From assembly GCA_011052815.1 (NCBI GenBank), contig DRIG01000061.1, positions 1 through 46,321 of the forward strand: 46,321 nt of DNA, in the 5' to 3' direction. The notes under the pieces were generated by a model that was not told where the DNA came from, searched no databases, and was given only the letters and a program-made list of their open reading frames with translations. This document shows, piece after piece, positions 25,620 through 34,612 of this stretch (position 1 is its first letter; every line of letters starts with the position of its first letter). Source of the DNA: a candidate division WOR-3 bacterium (lineage in GTDB: Bacteria > Hydrothermota > Tepidihabitantia > SM23-42). A program made the position numbers and the translations under genes.

Positions 25620-27652
25620 TGTTCCTCTTTTTTAGCCTCTTCTATTATGCGTTTTGTTATCTCCTTGGGCACCTCTTCATAGTGATGGAATTTCATATTA
25701 AAATATCCCCTGCCCTGGGTGAGGGAACGCAGGCTCGTCGAATATTTATACATCTCGGCTTCAGGAACAAGGGCTTTAATCTTCTGGATTTTACCCTCTC
25801 CCTCCATTCCCATTATCTTGCCGCGGCGGCTGTTCAGGTCGCCCATTACGTCACCCATATAGGTCTCCGGGACATAAATCTCGACTTCACTGATCGGTTC
25901 GAGCAGGACCACACCGCCTTTTTCGGCATTCGCCTTGATCGCCATAGAGGCGGCTATTTTAAAGGCGATGTCCGATGAATCAACCGGATGGTATGAACCC
26001 TCATACACGGTGACTTTGACGTCGGTTATCGGATACCCGGCGAGAAACCCCTGCTGAAGTGCTTCTTTCACACCCTTTTCAACCGAAGGGATGTAGCGGG
26101 AGGGGATTTTACCGCCGACAATCGCGTTGACAAATTCAAAACCGGCACCCCGTTCTAAAGGTTCAATCCTCAACCAACAGTCACCGTATTGTCCATGGCC
26201 CCCGGTCTGTTTTTTGTATTTACCCTGTGCCTCTGATTTTTTCGTAAATGTTTCACGGTACTTAATTTTCGGTTTGGTCAAATCGACGCTCACCCCGTAT
26301 TTTCTCTTGAGGCGGGAGAGGATGATGTCGAGATGCAGTTCACCGATTCCAGAGATTATCAGCTGTTTTATTTCCGGATCAAAGGCAAAAGAGAAGGTTG
26401 GGTCTTCGTCGTGGAGGCGGGTTAAGCCGTTCGAAATTTTTTCCTCATCACCTTTCGCCTTGGGTACGATCGCCATTGAGATCGAAGGCAGAGGGAATTC
26501 TATTTTCGGCAGTACGACATTAAGTTTACTTGAAGCAAGGGTGTCACTTGTATGGCTGTCTTTTAATTTCACCAGACCGCCGATCATCCCGCAGCTGAGC
26601 TGATTGGTCTCTTTTCTTTCTTTTCCTTTGATAAGAAAGATTTGGTTGATTTTTTCATCGCTCGATTTTGTGGTATTCTTGACGACGTCGCCGCTCTTGA
26701 GTTTGCCGCTCAGCACCTTGATTAAGCACATTTCACCGAGATGCGGCTCCACGGTGGTTTTGAAGACATAGCCGAGAAACGGCGAATCTTCACTCCTTTT
26801 TATTTTTGTTCCGTCCACATCAAGTTCTGGCAGGTCTGTGGGAGCCGGCATAAAGGTCGTCACCGCCTCGATGAGGTTGTGGATACCAATCAGTTCCAGG
26901 GCGTCGCCGGCAAAACATAGGGCGATCTTCCCCTGAACAATTCCCTGTTTTACCGCATCAAGACATTCTTTGAACTCGATTTCCTGTCCTTCCACATATT
27001 TGTTCATCAAGGTTTCATCAAAATCCGCCGCCGCTTCAGTCATCTTTTCGGCATATTCTGATACTTTTTTCTCCATTTCTGCGGGCATCGCTTCTTCTTT
27101 TCCCTGAGCGCCAAAAGCCTTTTTCTTCAGCACGTCGATGACCGCCTTGAATCCCTGGGCTTCTCCGACCGGGATTGTAAGTGGAACGATACTTCGTTTG
27201 GTTATGGTCTTAAGCTCAGAGAACACTTTATAAAAGTCCGCATTCTCTTTTTTTAATTTGTTGATGAAAAATATCAGGGGAAGATTTTTTTCCTCGATCT
27301 TTTGCAGAAGACGTTCCGTGCCGACTTCAATGCCGCTGGCTGCGTCGATAACCATGACGGCATTGTCGATGGCTTCAATTCCACTGACCGCTTCTCCGAT
27401 AAAGTCAGAATAACCAGGGGTATCCACGATATTGATGAGAATGTCTTTGTATTCAAAGGTCGCCAGACCGAGATTCAGACTGCATACGCGTTCGATCTCT
27501 TCCGGGTCGTAATCGAATACCGATGTTTTCTCGGCGACTTTGCCGAATCTGTTATTCGCTCCTGTGCAGAACAGAAATGCGTCAGCGATCGTCGTCTTGC
27601 CGCAGCCTGCATGTCCGAAAAAACCTATATTTCTAACACTTTTTACCGCCAT
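25616..27652 (-). CDS. Elongation factor G-like translational GTPase
   Basis: A 678-residue EF-G homologue. P-loop GHAGCGKT is at 13-20, G3 is DTPGYSDF and G4 is NKLKKENADF. Domains II-V follow, including GGHGQYGDCWLRIEPL and the C-terminal YMGDVMGDLNSRRGKIMGM. The GHAGCGKTT and NKLxxExADF wording is typical of the EF-G-like (EF-G2) branch rather than the main translocase, whose P-loop is usually GHxDAGKT. It probably acts on ribosomes, in recycling or an auxiliary step. It lies between V-ATPase E and lgt; the usual str operon is not here. Confidence 0.9.
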   Translation of the reverse strand: MAVKSVRNIGFFGHAGCGKTTIADAFLFCTGANNRFGKVAEKTSVFDYDPEEIERVCSLNLGLATFEYKDILINIVDTPGYSDFIGEAVSGIEAIDNAVMVIDAASGIEVGTERLLQKIEEKNLPLIFFINKLKKENADFYKVFSELKTITKRSIVPLTIPVGEAQGFKAVIDVLKKKAFGAQGKEEAMPAEMEKKVSEYAEKMTEAAADFDETLMNKYVEGQEIEFKECLDAVKQGIVQGKIALCFAGDALELIGIHNLIEAVTTFMPAPTDLPELDVDGTKIKRSEDSPFLGYVFKTTVEPHLGEMCLIKVLSGKLKSGDVVKNTTKSSDEKINQIFLIKGKERKETNQLSCGMIGGLVKLKDSHTSDTLASSKLNVVLPKIEFPLPSISMAIVPKAKGDEEKISNGLTRLHDEDPTFSFAFDPEIKQLIISGIGELHLDIILSRLKRKYGVSVDLTKPKIKYRETFTKKSEAQGKYKKQTGGHGQYGDCWLRIEPLERGAGFEFVNAIVGGKIPSRYIPSVEKGVKEALQQGFLAGYPITDVKVTVYEGSYHPVDSSDIAFKIAASMAIKANAEKGGVVLLEPISEVEIYVPETYMGDVMGDLNSRRGKIMGMEGEGKIQKIKALVPEAEMYKYSTSLRSLTQGRGYFNMKFHHYEEVPKEITKRIIEEAKKEEQ

Positions 27653-27665
27653 TTTGACTCCTCCT

Positions 27666-28229
27666 TCAGAATAATTTTTTTGAGACAGCTATAGTGAGCT
27701 CATCCTTTAATAATTCACTGATTAATTCAAGTGTTCCATGATGAATGGTCTTTTCCCGTTTTACCATAACCCCGCCGATTATTTTGTCGTTTGTGTTGAT
27801 TTTATACTTCAATCCTTTTTTCTGTAGAAATTTTTTTAATGTCGCACCGTGCTTCTCCAGGTCTTTTTTATTAAGTATCAACTCTCCGTCTTTTTCTCCG
27901 CTGTTTTCTATAAGCTCTTTGAGAAAATCAAGATATTTCTTGTGCGTCGTTAATTTCTTAAGGGCTTCGGAAATAACCTCCTGGATTAATTTTCTCTTTT
28001 CAAAAACGAGGACTTTATTCAATTCTAATCTTTTCTGTGAAACGGCCCTCAATATTTCGGCTTTTTTCCGGGCATCTGCTTCCTGCTCGATCTCTTTTCT
28101 CTTTGCCGCAAGCTTTTCCTCTGAAGCCTTTTTGATCTTGGCAGCCTCTTCTTTGTATTTCTTCAGAATATTCTCAGTTTCTTTTTTCGCATCGCTGATA
28201 ATCTTTTCAGTAACGGTTTGCGTAGCCAT
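27666..28229 (-). CDS. ntpE: V/A-type ATPase subunit E (peripheral stalk)
   Basis: A 187-residue protein. The first 100 residues are a Lys/Glu/Ala coiled coil (AKKETENILKKYKEEAAKIK). The globular C-terminal part, with KIIGGVMVKREKTIHHGTLE, matches the conserved end of subunit E that contacts the catalytic head. It follows subunit K with one base between, and EF-G-like follows 13 bp later. Confidence 0.88.
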   Translation of the reverse strand: MATQTVTEKIISDAKKETENILKKYKEEAAKIKKASEEKLAAKRKEIEQEADARKKAEILRAVSQKRLELNKVLVFEKRKLIQEVISEALKKLTTHKKYLDFLKELIENSGEKDGELILNKKDLEKHGATLKKFLQKKGLKYKINTNDKIIGGVMVKREKTIHHGTLELISELLKDELTIAVSKKLF

Positions 28230-28230
28230 T

Positions 28231-28722
<492 letters not shown>

Positions 28723-28788
28723 TTATCTTCTGCTGCATTACAGCAGACAGATGCTTCTCCGCCGCAAACTGCCGGCATAAATATATCT

Positions 28789-30876
28789 TTACTCAAATTC
28801 AACATAATTGGTCTCAAAACCAAACGGTTTGAAAGGTTTACTGCCTCCATTGTAAAATCTTCCGAAGAACTCGATATATTGGAGACGCATTGTATGGATA
28901 AATCCACCCAGTGCGTTGATCACGATATTAAAGAGATGACTGGGGATAAGAATCAAGACGACCAGGATAAAACCCACAATCGGAATACCAGTAATCATCC
29001 AGGCGATTTTGTTTATCGCTATCGCGATGACACCGGTGACCATGCCCAGCGCCATAAGGCGTACATAGGAAAGTATAACCCCCAAGTAACTGGAAATTCC
29101 ATAAAGATTATACAATCCCCAGGCAATTTTTCCGAGTACTTTTTTTGCTTCTTTAAAACGGATTATTTCCACAATCAATAAAGGAATTATCAGGGCATAG
29201 ATGTACGAAGGTATCTGAATCTGGTACTTGAACCCGACCACTTTACCCATTGTGCTTGTTAACAACACCCAGACCAGGAAGATTATCGGCGCCCAGATGA
29301 GTTGATCCAGTACCGGCGGGTCTCCTTCAGGATGTGAGCCGATGATGATCCCGACCACGCAGAGCCACAGAATTATTTCGAGAATCATTTTAGCCAGGAT
29401 GGAAGAATTGAATAGTGTGAAGTAGAGTAATATCGACGGCAGGAAAATAAACCATGTCAGATTTGCAAAGACCGCCTGACCATACTCACGGTTCTTCATT
29501 GAATCATATACTTCAATGCCGATACCGAGCATCATATGGATGAATCCCAGTCCCAGTGCGATGCCGATGAAGATCATCGGATCCTTTAATGGATCAAAGA
29601 GCATCAGTGCCTGACGGAATCGAATCAACGGGGTTATACCGATGTATTCAAAAAGGTCGCCCACCCAGCCGCCGACCATTGCACCGGCGAAGATCGTGAG
29701 AATGCCGCCGACCAGTATAATCCAGATGAGACTGCGGTCGCCGGCGACTTTTTTCAGAAGATACATTGAGAAAAGGATTAACACTATGCCGTATACGGCA
29801 TCGGTTATACATAAAGCGAAAAAGACAGGGAAGAAGAATGCCAGAAACGGAGTGGGGTCGAACTCGTGTGGTTCAGGCATACTGTATAGTTTTATCAGTA
29901 TTTCGTAGGGTTGACTCCACTTCGGATTCTGAAGCGCAACCGGAGGTTTTTCGTCGGGCTCTGGTTTTACCTTTTCATAAACAGCAAGTTCTGCTTTTTC
30001 TATCAATGCGTCGAGGCGTTTTATATCCCGTTTTTTTATCCATCCTATAATGTTAACCGTGGCTGCAGTTTCAGGCAGGGACTCTGCGATTTCTTCTTTC
30101 TTCTGTTCGTTTACAAACAGATCATAGGTCAGCTCCAGGATGGAAATTTCCCTGGACAGTTCAGCTTCTCTCTTTTGCAGTACTTCAAGGCGGTTCTTGA
30201 GTTCTTTCATCTCTTTCCTTATTGACGCAAGGATATCTTCGGGCTTTCCTGTAAACTCCTTGAAATCGACTATTTCACACTCGTTTTCAATTAACAGGGC
30301 ACGGAATTGATGGCTCTGTTCTTTCTTTATAAAAAATATGTAATATAAAGTCGGACCTGTTGTATTGACCACTTCAAAGGAATAAGGGATCGCCTCGACT
30401 TTTTCCAGAAGCTTTTCCAGAATTTCCTTTGAAGGGATGATGCAGGGTACCGCCTCGGTCTGTTTAAAAGAGCGCAACAACCCGAGGTCGTATTTCATCG
30501 GCGCCCACGGTGTGAGAAGAGCGCGCTTTTCTTCGAGTGCGTGAAGGCGGACTTCACTTTTTTCTTTTTCTGTTTTTACCCTTTCGAGCTCAGCCACTGT
30601 TTTTGCATAGTCATAAGAGCGGACAGACTTTTCAAACTCTTCAAAGCGAATCGGTTTTTTTATTTTAATGAATGTTTCCAGAATGCTTCTTTTCTTATAG
30701 CCGGCGAGCTGGCTCAGGGCGTCGCTGATCTTCATCAACTGGTCAGAGCTTCTTGCTGAGGACTCTTCCAGCTCGGTAATGTGTACCAGGCCCTCTTTCT
30801 GCAACTCCTTAAGGAATTTTTCCTTGATGCTTTTATGGATGACTATATGAATCTTTTCTACCGGGATGATGGCCAT
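28789..30876 (-). CDS. ntpI: V/A-type ATPase subunit I (membrane stator)
   Basis: A 695-residue protein. The N-terminal soluble half has coiled coils (for example about 80-110 and 215-245). The C-terminal half (about 340-670) is an eight-helix membrane domain, with DPTPFLAFFFPVFFALCITD and SYVRLMALGMVTGVIAIAIN; the Arg of the latter is the stator arginine of the family. It forms the ion path beside the K ring. Its start overlaps the end of subunit H by 19 bp, and 78 bp separate it from subunit K. Confidence 0.95.
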   Translation of the reverse strand: MAIIPVEKIHIVIHKSIKEKFLKELQKEGLVHITELEESSARSSDQLMKISDALSQLAGYKKRSILETFIKIKKPIRFEEFEKSVRSYDYAKTVAELERVKTEKEKSEVRLHALEEKRALLTPWAPMKYDLGLLRSFKQTEAVPCIIPSKEILEKLLEKVEAIPYSFEVVNTTGPTLYYIFFIKKEQSHQFRALLIENECEIVDFKEFTGKPEDILASIRKEMKELKNRLEVLQKREAELSREISILELTYDLFVNEQKKEEIAESLPETAATVNIIGWIKKRDIKRLDALIEKAELAVYEKVKPEPDEKPPVALQNPKWSQPYEILIKLYSMPEPHEFDPTPFLAFFFPVFFALCITDAVYGIVLILFSMYLLKKVAGDRSLIWIILVGGILTIFAGAMVGGWVGDLFEYIGITPLIRFRQALMLFDPLKDPMIFIGIALGLGFIHMMLGIGIEVYDSMKNREYGQAVFANLTWFIFLPSILLYFTLFNSSILAKMILEIILWLCVVGIIIGSHPEGDPPVLDQLIWAPIIFLVWVLLTSTMGKVVGFKYQIQIPSYIYALIIPLLIVEIIRFKEAKKVLGKIAWGLYNLYGISSYLGVILSYVRLMALGMVTGVIAIAINKIAWMITGIPIVGFILVVLILIPSHLFNIVINALGGFIHTMRLQYIEFFGRFYNGGSKPFKPFGFETNYVEFE

Positions 30877-31178
30877 TTAAGAATTATTTCCTGGACACTT
30901 TTCAGTGCCTTTTCTTTGTTCTGCTTATACGCACCCTGTAATTTTTTTATCTCTTTATCGTGGGCTTTCTCCAGTTTTTTGATCTCTTCTTTAATTACTT
31001 CTTCGGCTTCAGACAATTTTTTGTCTATCAGTTTTTCTCTCTCGGCGTCCAGCGCATTCAATGATTCTTCGGCATGCGTCAGTTCCTGCTCCACTAATTT
31101 TTGTCCTTTAATTTCGGCATCTTTCTTTAATTTTTCGGCTTTTTCTTCGGCTTTCTTTATTTCTTCAATTAATTTCAT
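30858..31178 (-). CDS. V/A-type ATPase subunit H/G-like (peripheral stalk)
   Basis: A 106-residue, nearly all-helical charged coiled-coil protein (KAEEKAEKLKKDAEIKGQKL), as expected for the subunit pairing with E in the peripheral stalk. I assign it by position before subunit I and by composition. A longer frame opens at 31262, but that would run through the promoter at 31186-31213, so ATG 31178 is the start. Confidence 0.78.
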   Translation of the reverse strand: MKLIEEIKKAEEKAEKLKKDAEIKGQKLVEQELTHAEESLNALDAEREKLIDKKLSEAEEVIKEEIKKLEKAHDKEIKKLQGAYKQNKEKALKSVQEIILKWPSSR

Positions 31179-31185
31179 AACAGTT

Positions 31186-31213
31186 ATTTTAGCCAGAATC
31201 CAAAGAAAGTCAA
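31186..31213 (-). promoter_or_regulatory. Promoter of the V-ATPase operon, near-leaderless start
   Basis: TTGACT (31208-31213), a 16-bp spacer and TAAAAT (31186-31191) on the minus strand. The ATG of subunit H lies 7 bases after the -10 box. Confidence 0.7.
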
Positions 31214-31344
31214 GAGAAAACGGCTGTTGGCAGGTAAATATTTGAGTAACTAATGGGATCAAATCTCAACATTCAGCATTAGCCAAGAAGGAAAAGAGAA
31301 TCACAAATACATTTGCTGGTGATGGTAATTTTTTATGCGGAAAG

Positions 31345-32619
31345 TTAAGCGTTTTTATACTGTTTTTTAATACGGAAGGCAAAGAGGAGAATGAATATAC
31401 CGATCGCAACCAGTATTGTTGAAGATAAAAAAGCCATGCGATATGCAAATACCTGAGTTGAACCTGATTTTATTAAAAGATCAACTAAAGGACCGGCAAT
31501 AAGGGTGCCGGCGACTCCCCAGCTGAGGAAGAAGGTGGCATTGAAGAGGGCAAATTGTTTACCGCGGTGCTCAGGTGGTATCAATTTTGAAGCATAAGAA
31601 TATGAAGCCGCCAGAATTATTACTTCTGAGACGCCGGCGAGGAAATTGCTGAAGAATATTATCTGGAGGGTCTGTCCGAGCATAAAACCCAGCAGATTCA
31701 ATATCGCGATGATCGTTCCTGATAAAAGAAGAGCGGCGTCACTGAAGCGGCGGGCGAGTTTTGACACCAGGATGCCCATAATGAAAAGTGCTGCTGATTG
31801 CATATTGACGATATAACCCAGGAGATTGCTCGAGACATTAAATCCCTGGTCAAGGACAAGATATTGTGCCTTGATGATAGCTATTGAATTTCTTCCGAAG
31901 TTGATGAAGATCATCGCCAGGAGAAAGATAAGAAATGGTTTTGAGTAGACAAAGAGTTTGATTCCCTGTTGCGTTCCTTCTTTTTTCTCTTTTTCAGCAA
32001 TCCCTCCTTCAGGAACAAAGAACATCGGTATGGTCGAGAGGAGCATTATTCCCGATGCGATGAAGAAGAGAAGTCCTTTGTCAAAACCCCATCCTTCATA
32101 GTATCGTGACAGCCCGTCATAGGCGAGCCCGCCGATCCATACTCCCAGAATTCTTCCGAGTGCTCCGATACTTGAGAGCTTCCCCAGAATACTGGTTCGT
32201 TCCTGTTCTGGATAGAGATCAGAGATGATTGCACTCCAGCCGATATTTGACATGGACCAGAAGATTTCAATAAAGGACAACCCGAGAATGATGATGTAGC
32301 CGGCTACATATTTACTCGTGGGAAGGGTATGCAGGAACCAGACCAGTACCGTAAATAACGCCGCTAAGATTTCACCGACGATAATGAGCGTTCTTCGCTT
32401 CTGATAGCGGTCAGAGAGCACGCCCCAGATAAACGTCTGAAAGACAATATTTAGAATCATCGGAAAGGTTGCAAAGAACGTGGTTTCGGTTACACTCAGG
32501 CCGAGAAAAAATCTGAGATACACAGAGAGATAGCTGTAAAAAAGGCCCCGTCTGAACATCGCCAGAATTTGAAAGGATGCTATGCCGGGAAAGGTTTTTC
32601 TTTTATTCTTTGCTTCCAC
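31345..32619 (-). CDS. MFS transporter
   Basis: A 424-residue protein with about 12 hydrophobic segments. The loop GVLSDRYQKRRTLIIVGE between helices 2 and 3 is the MFS signature, and a long cytoplasmic loop (about residues 205-225) divides the two halves. It moves an unknown small solute or drug. The start is GTG 32619, 19 bp after the archease stop, so the two are probably cotranscribed. Confidence 0.85.
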   Translation of the reverse strand: MEAKNKRKTFPGIASFQILAMFRRGLFYSYLSVYLRFFLGLSVTETTFFATFPMILNIVFQTFIWGVLSDRYQKRRTLIIVGEILAALFTVLVWFLHTLPTSKYVAGYIIILGLSFIEIFWSMSNIGWSAIISDLYPEQERTSILGKLSSIGALGRILGVWIGGLAYDGLSRYYEGWGFDKGLLFFIASGIMLLSTIPMFFVPEGGIAEKEKKEGTQQGIKLFVYSKPFLIFLLAMIFINFGRNSIAIIKAQYLVLDQGFNVSSNLLGYIVNMQSAALFIMGILVSKLARRFSDAALLLSGTIIAILNLLGFMLGQTLQIIFFSNFLAGVSEVIILAASYSYASKLIPPEHRGKQFALFNATFFLSWGVAGTLIAGPLVDLLIKSGSTQVFAYRMAFLSSTILVAIGIFILLFAFRIKKQYKNA

Positions 32620-32638
32620 TTTCTTTCATTGAAAAATT

Positions 32639-33055
32639 TTATACATCAAAGACAATCGTGGCTTCATAACCGTTTTTCTGCTTTTTTACTGTCAGATTAT
32701 GGTAGGTGACATTTTTGATATCGGTTTTTATTTTATGCCTTTTCAAATCAAAGAGGTCGCCGTTTATCCGTGCGGAAAGTTTTAACTGCTGGAGTGAAAT
32801 ATCGTAATTCATCGGGATAAATCTGTGAACCGAAAAGTTATAGAGCAATTCCCGACACCAGTCGATAAGCAGTTCTTCAAGATTTTCGGCTTCAACTACT
32901 ATTTCGATTTCTTTCTTTATCGCCAGTTTTCCGGATATCTGGATTTCAAAGATTGCCTGAGCAGTGTTGATAAACAGTTCTTCTACGGTTGAGCCGAAAA
33001 CCCTGATGCCGAGGTCGGCCGTGTGATTGAGATATTCGAATTTTTTCCTCGCCAT
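32639..33055 (-). CDS. Archease
   Basis: A 138-residue protein. FEYLNHTADLGIRVFGSTVE at the N-terminus and LEELLIDWCRELLYNFSV contain the conserved Asp/Glu of the archease fold. It ends YEATIVFDV, matching the metal-binding C-terminal Asp of the family. Archease activates the RNA ligase RtcB by speeding guanylylation; rtcB is not in this window. I chose ATG 33055 over the longer frame from 33097 because the promoter's +1 falls at 33055. Confidence 0.9.
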   Translation of the reverse strand: MARKKFEYLNHTADLGIRVFGSTVEELFINTAQAIFEIQISGKLAIKKEIEIVVEAENLEELLIDWCRELLYNFSVHRFIPMNYDISLQQLKLSARINGDLFDLKRHKIKTDIKNVTYHNLTVKKQKNGYEATIVFDV

Positions 33056-33061
33056 TTCCAC

Positions 33062-33090
33062 AGTGTATTCAAAATAGAGTAGAATGTCAA
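33062..33090 (-). promoter_or_regulatory. Promoter of the archease gene, leaderless start
   Basis: TTGACA (33085-33090), a 17-bp spacer and TACACT (33062-33067) on the minus strand. The ATG begins 6 bases after the -10 box. Confidence 0.68.
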
Positions 33091-33169
33091 TAAACACAAT
33101 TGTTGAATTATTACACTGGGTACTTGATTCTCGATATTGGATGAAACGGAGAATAAAAGATTGTTATTG

Positions 33170-33198
33170 TTGACAGAGTGCTTGATTTATAATATAAT
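33170..33198 (+). promoter_or_regulatory. Promoter of the FTR-SelD gene
   Basis: TTGACA (33170-33175), a 17-bp spacer and TATAAT (33193-33198): perfect hexamers. The predicted +1 is near 33205, leaving about 3 nt before ATG 33208, so the messenger is effectively leaderless. The TTG at 33202 would precede +1 and is rejected as start. Confidence 0.8.
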
Positions 33199-33207
33199 AC
33201 CTTGATT

Positions 33208-34521
33208 ATGGATAGAAAAGAAAATCTCTATGAAAAAAACCTTACCCGTTTAAAGAAGATCGCCGAGAAAAAGGGTTATGTCTTCAACTCCAATGAGGAC
33301 TGGGTGAAACAGGTAATCAGGTTGATGACGAATAACTTTGAAGAGTATGGAAAATATTTTTGTCCCTGTAAACAGCACCATCCCGTGGACCCAGAGGTTG
33401 ATGTCGTCTGTCCCTGTCCGACCCTTGATAAGGAGGTTGCGGAAGAAGGTTTTTGTCACTGCCGGCTGTTTTATCGTAAAGGTTTTGAGAAGAAACAGAT
33501 GGATATTCTCAAGACCATTACCTGTCCTGGCTGAGCGTCCAAGATGTCAGCTGCGCAGTTGGCGCAGGCGCTTGCAATCCTACCGCGGCCAAAGGATAAA
33601 AACCTCCTCGTGGGCGTAAATACTGCTGATGACGCGGGTGTTTATAAAATCAGTGCAAACTCGGCTGTTGTATATACGGTTGACATTCTTACTCCGGTGG
33701 TCAGGTCTCCTTATCTGTACGGCAAGATCGTCGCCGCCAATTCTATTTCTGATATCTATGCAATGGGAGGCGACCCGAAACTCGCTCTTAATATAATAGG
33801 TTTTCCCGACAACGGAGATCCGGAGACCCTGGGTGAAATTCTAAGAGGCGGTCATGAAAAGGCTCAGGAGGCGGGTGTGACCATTCTCGGCGGACATACC
33901 TTTGTCACCAAAGAGATAAAATACGGCCTTTCGGTTATCGGCTATATTCATCCGGATAAGATCATCACGAATGCCGGAGCAAAGCCCGGTGATGTTATTG
34001 TTTTGACAAAACCGATCGGCAGCGGGCTTCTTATCCAGGCCGTTCTGGTCGGTGAAGCCGAAGGAATCGACTTCACACCGGTGGTTAATGCAATGACGGC
34101 CCTGAACCGTGATGCTTCCCTTGCAATGAGAAAAGCCGGGGTCAATGCGGCGACCGATATCACGGGATTCGGACTTATCGGACATCTGGTTGAGATGGCT
34201 GAAGCAAGCAGGGTCGGCATTGAACTGGATGCCTCCCGGTTTCCTATCCACAAAGGCGCACTGGAAATTCTCGGTAAAGGCGTGGAAGATCCCGGGATCA
34301 CCATGAACCTGACCTCATTCGATAGTCGCGTGGACAGAACCGCGGTTGATGAGTCCATTGGTAAGATAATATTCAGTTCCGAGACCTCAGGTGGTCTGGC
34401 GATCGCTCTTCCTGAGAAGAATTTAGAGGTTTTCAGAAAGCACTATACGGGTCCTGCTCCGGTGATTGGAAGGGTTACCGGAGAGAATGCGGGCCAGGTG
34501 ATTGTCAAAGACCGGTTTTGA
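33208..34521 (+). CDS. selD: FTR catalytic-type domain fused by an in-frame UGA (Sec) to selenophosphate synthetase
   Basis: One frame of 437 codons with a single TGA at codon 109 (33532-33534). Residues about 1-100 match the ferredoxin:thioredoxin reductase catalytic subunit: three Cys pairs FCPCKQH, VCPCP and FCHCRLFY, which in that family hold a [4Fe-4S] cluster and a redox disulfide. Next comes TCPG-UGA-ASKMSAAQLAQAL, aligned with the SelD active site (E. coli GAGCGCK): UGA falls on C17 and Lys on K20. The rest is a normal SelD, with LLVGVNTADDAGVYK, SDIYAMGGDPKLALNIIGFP, LGGHTFVTKEIKYGL and ATDITGFGLIGHLVEMA. So UGA is read as selenocysteine, making selenophosphate from selenide and ATP. 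Translation could alternatively also start at in-frame ATG 33499, giving SelD alone; termination at UGA would give FTR alone. Confidence 0.88.
33532..33534 (+). other. Predicted selenocysteine codon (UGA) at the SelD active site
   Basis: TGA lies between CPG and ASK codons in the selD frame, with SelD homology continuing directly after it and an SelD-like catalytic Lys three codons on. Cys or Sec is the normal residue here. Confidence 0.88.
33551..33567 (+). promoter_or_regulatory. SECIS-like hairpin after the UGA
   Basis: CTGCGC (33551-33556), loop AGTTG (33557-33561), GCGCAG (33562-33567): a perfect 6-bp stem with G/U residues in the loop, the loop starting 23 nt after the UGA. Bacterial SECIS hairpins bound by SelB lie within about 16-37 nt. 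Confidence 0.65.
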
Positions 34522-34612
34522 TCTTTATAGAGTTAGTTTATTCGATCACTAGGTGGAGTCAGACAAAGCCGAAAGATCGTTTTCTTGCGATAGATTCTGC
34601 TGTTTAATTTTG

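Noticed and set aside
31179-31262. Longer start for V-ATPase subunit H at 31262
   Set aside because: The extra residues do not look like the family and would be encoded over the promoter.
33056-33097. Longer start for the archease gene at 33097
   Set aside because: The upstream part covers the -35/-10 promoter; the family begins at the MARKKFEYLNHTADLG region.
33532-33534. TGA as an ordinary stop or a frameshift separating two genes
   Set aside because: The frame is unbroken, SelD homology includes the residues directly after TGA, and Sec or Cys is expected there. A separate SelD from ATG 33544 would lack its catalytic residue.
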